Source: Sporichthyaceae bacterium (lineage in GTDB: Bacteria > Actinomycetota > Actinomycetes > JACCUZ01). From it: a stretch of 12,962 nt of DNA. The first letter of the stretch is position 1, and the number at the start of each line of letters is the position of its first letter. The stretch covers positions 1 through 12,962 of the forward strand of contig JACCUZ010000394.1 of assembly GCA_013698395.1 (NCBI GenBank). The letters are read 5' to 3'. Of this stretch, positions 12,851 through 12,962 are shown piece after piece. Both the position numbers and the translations under genes were made by a program. The notes under the pieces are model-generated. The model worked only from the letters and a program-made list of their open reading frames with translations. It was not told the origin of the DNA and did not search any database.

Positions 12851-12962
12851 TCAGCCAGGCGGCGCGGCCAGCCAGGCGTCGATGCCGCCCAGCAGGCGGG
12901 TCCGGACGCCGTCGGGCGCGCAGGACGCGCGCACCGAGCAGCGGGCCAGCTCGGCCAGCTCC
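12851..12962 (-). CDS. add: Probable adenosine deaminase, C-terminal end (partial)
   Basis: Only the last 36 residues are inside the window, read on the minus strand and stopping with TGA at 12851-12853. They read ELAELARCSVRASCAPDGV, then RTRLLGGIDAWLAAPPG. The pattern of a helix with N/C-S/A-V-RAS, an acidic/Pro turn, R..LL..ID.WL and a short tail is how actinobacterial adenosine deaminases end. That enzyme converts adenosine to inosine in purine salvage. None of the catalytic metal-binding residues lie in this part, so the call rests on the terminal motif alone and could be wrong. Confidence 0.55.
   Translation of the reverse strand, partial: ELAELARCSVRASCAPDGVRTRLLGGIDAWLAAPPG

Overview
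The window is high-GC DNA with dense same-strand operons, frequent GTG starts and 4-base stop/start overlaps. Together with the gene order tRNA-Tyr/Thr/Met - rpmG - hadA-like - hadB-like - murB, this points to an actinobacterium. A Nocardioides-like or other Propionibacteriales member is my best guess, from gene order and protein style only. No mobile element, CRISPR array, phage gene or compositional island was seen; this looks like chromosomal backbone.

Layout. (1) 1-5304, plus strand: the 3' end of a nuo operon (nuoJ end, nuoK, nuoL, nuoM, nuoN), coding the proton-pumping membrane arm of respiratory complex I, with every junction overlapping by 1-4 bases. (2) 5373-6236, plus: htpX, a membrane zinc protease for membrane-protein quality control. 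(3) 6256-6283: a perfect 28-bp palindrome between convergent htpX and yajQ, probably a two-way terminator. (4) 6372-8769, minus: yajQ (probably leaderless), a NarL/LuxR-family response regulator, and a PspC-domain membrane histidine kinase. (5) 8913-10348, plus and divergent from the kinase: a second PspC-domain protein with a LiaF-like/toastrack-type C-terminus, then a 73-aa two-helix membrane protein. The divergent intergenic region carries three tandem 11-bp repeats that look like an operator. (6) 10386-10720: tRNA-Tyr, a strong hairpin, tRNA-Thr, tRNA-Met. (7) 10755-12839, plus: rpmG, two MaoC/hot-dog dehydratase subunits (HadA-like and HadB-like) and murB. (8) At the right edge a minus-strand gene enters; its last 36 residues look like an adenosine deaminase C-terminus.

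How the parts fit. Complex I generates proton motive force and HtpX polices the membrane. The PspC kinase/regulator/toastrack cluster resembles LiaFSR/Psp-type envelope-stress circuits: a membrane sensor kinase, its DNA-binding partner and a divergent membrane target or modulator sharing a control region. The last operon joins translation (tRNAs, L33) to acyl-chain dehydration and peptidoglycan precursor synthesis. The most interesting unit is the twin-PspC module with its tandem-repeat operator. Its components belong to known families, so I do not claim a wholly new system.
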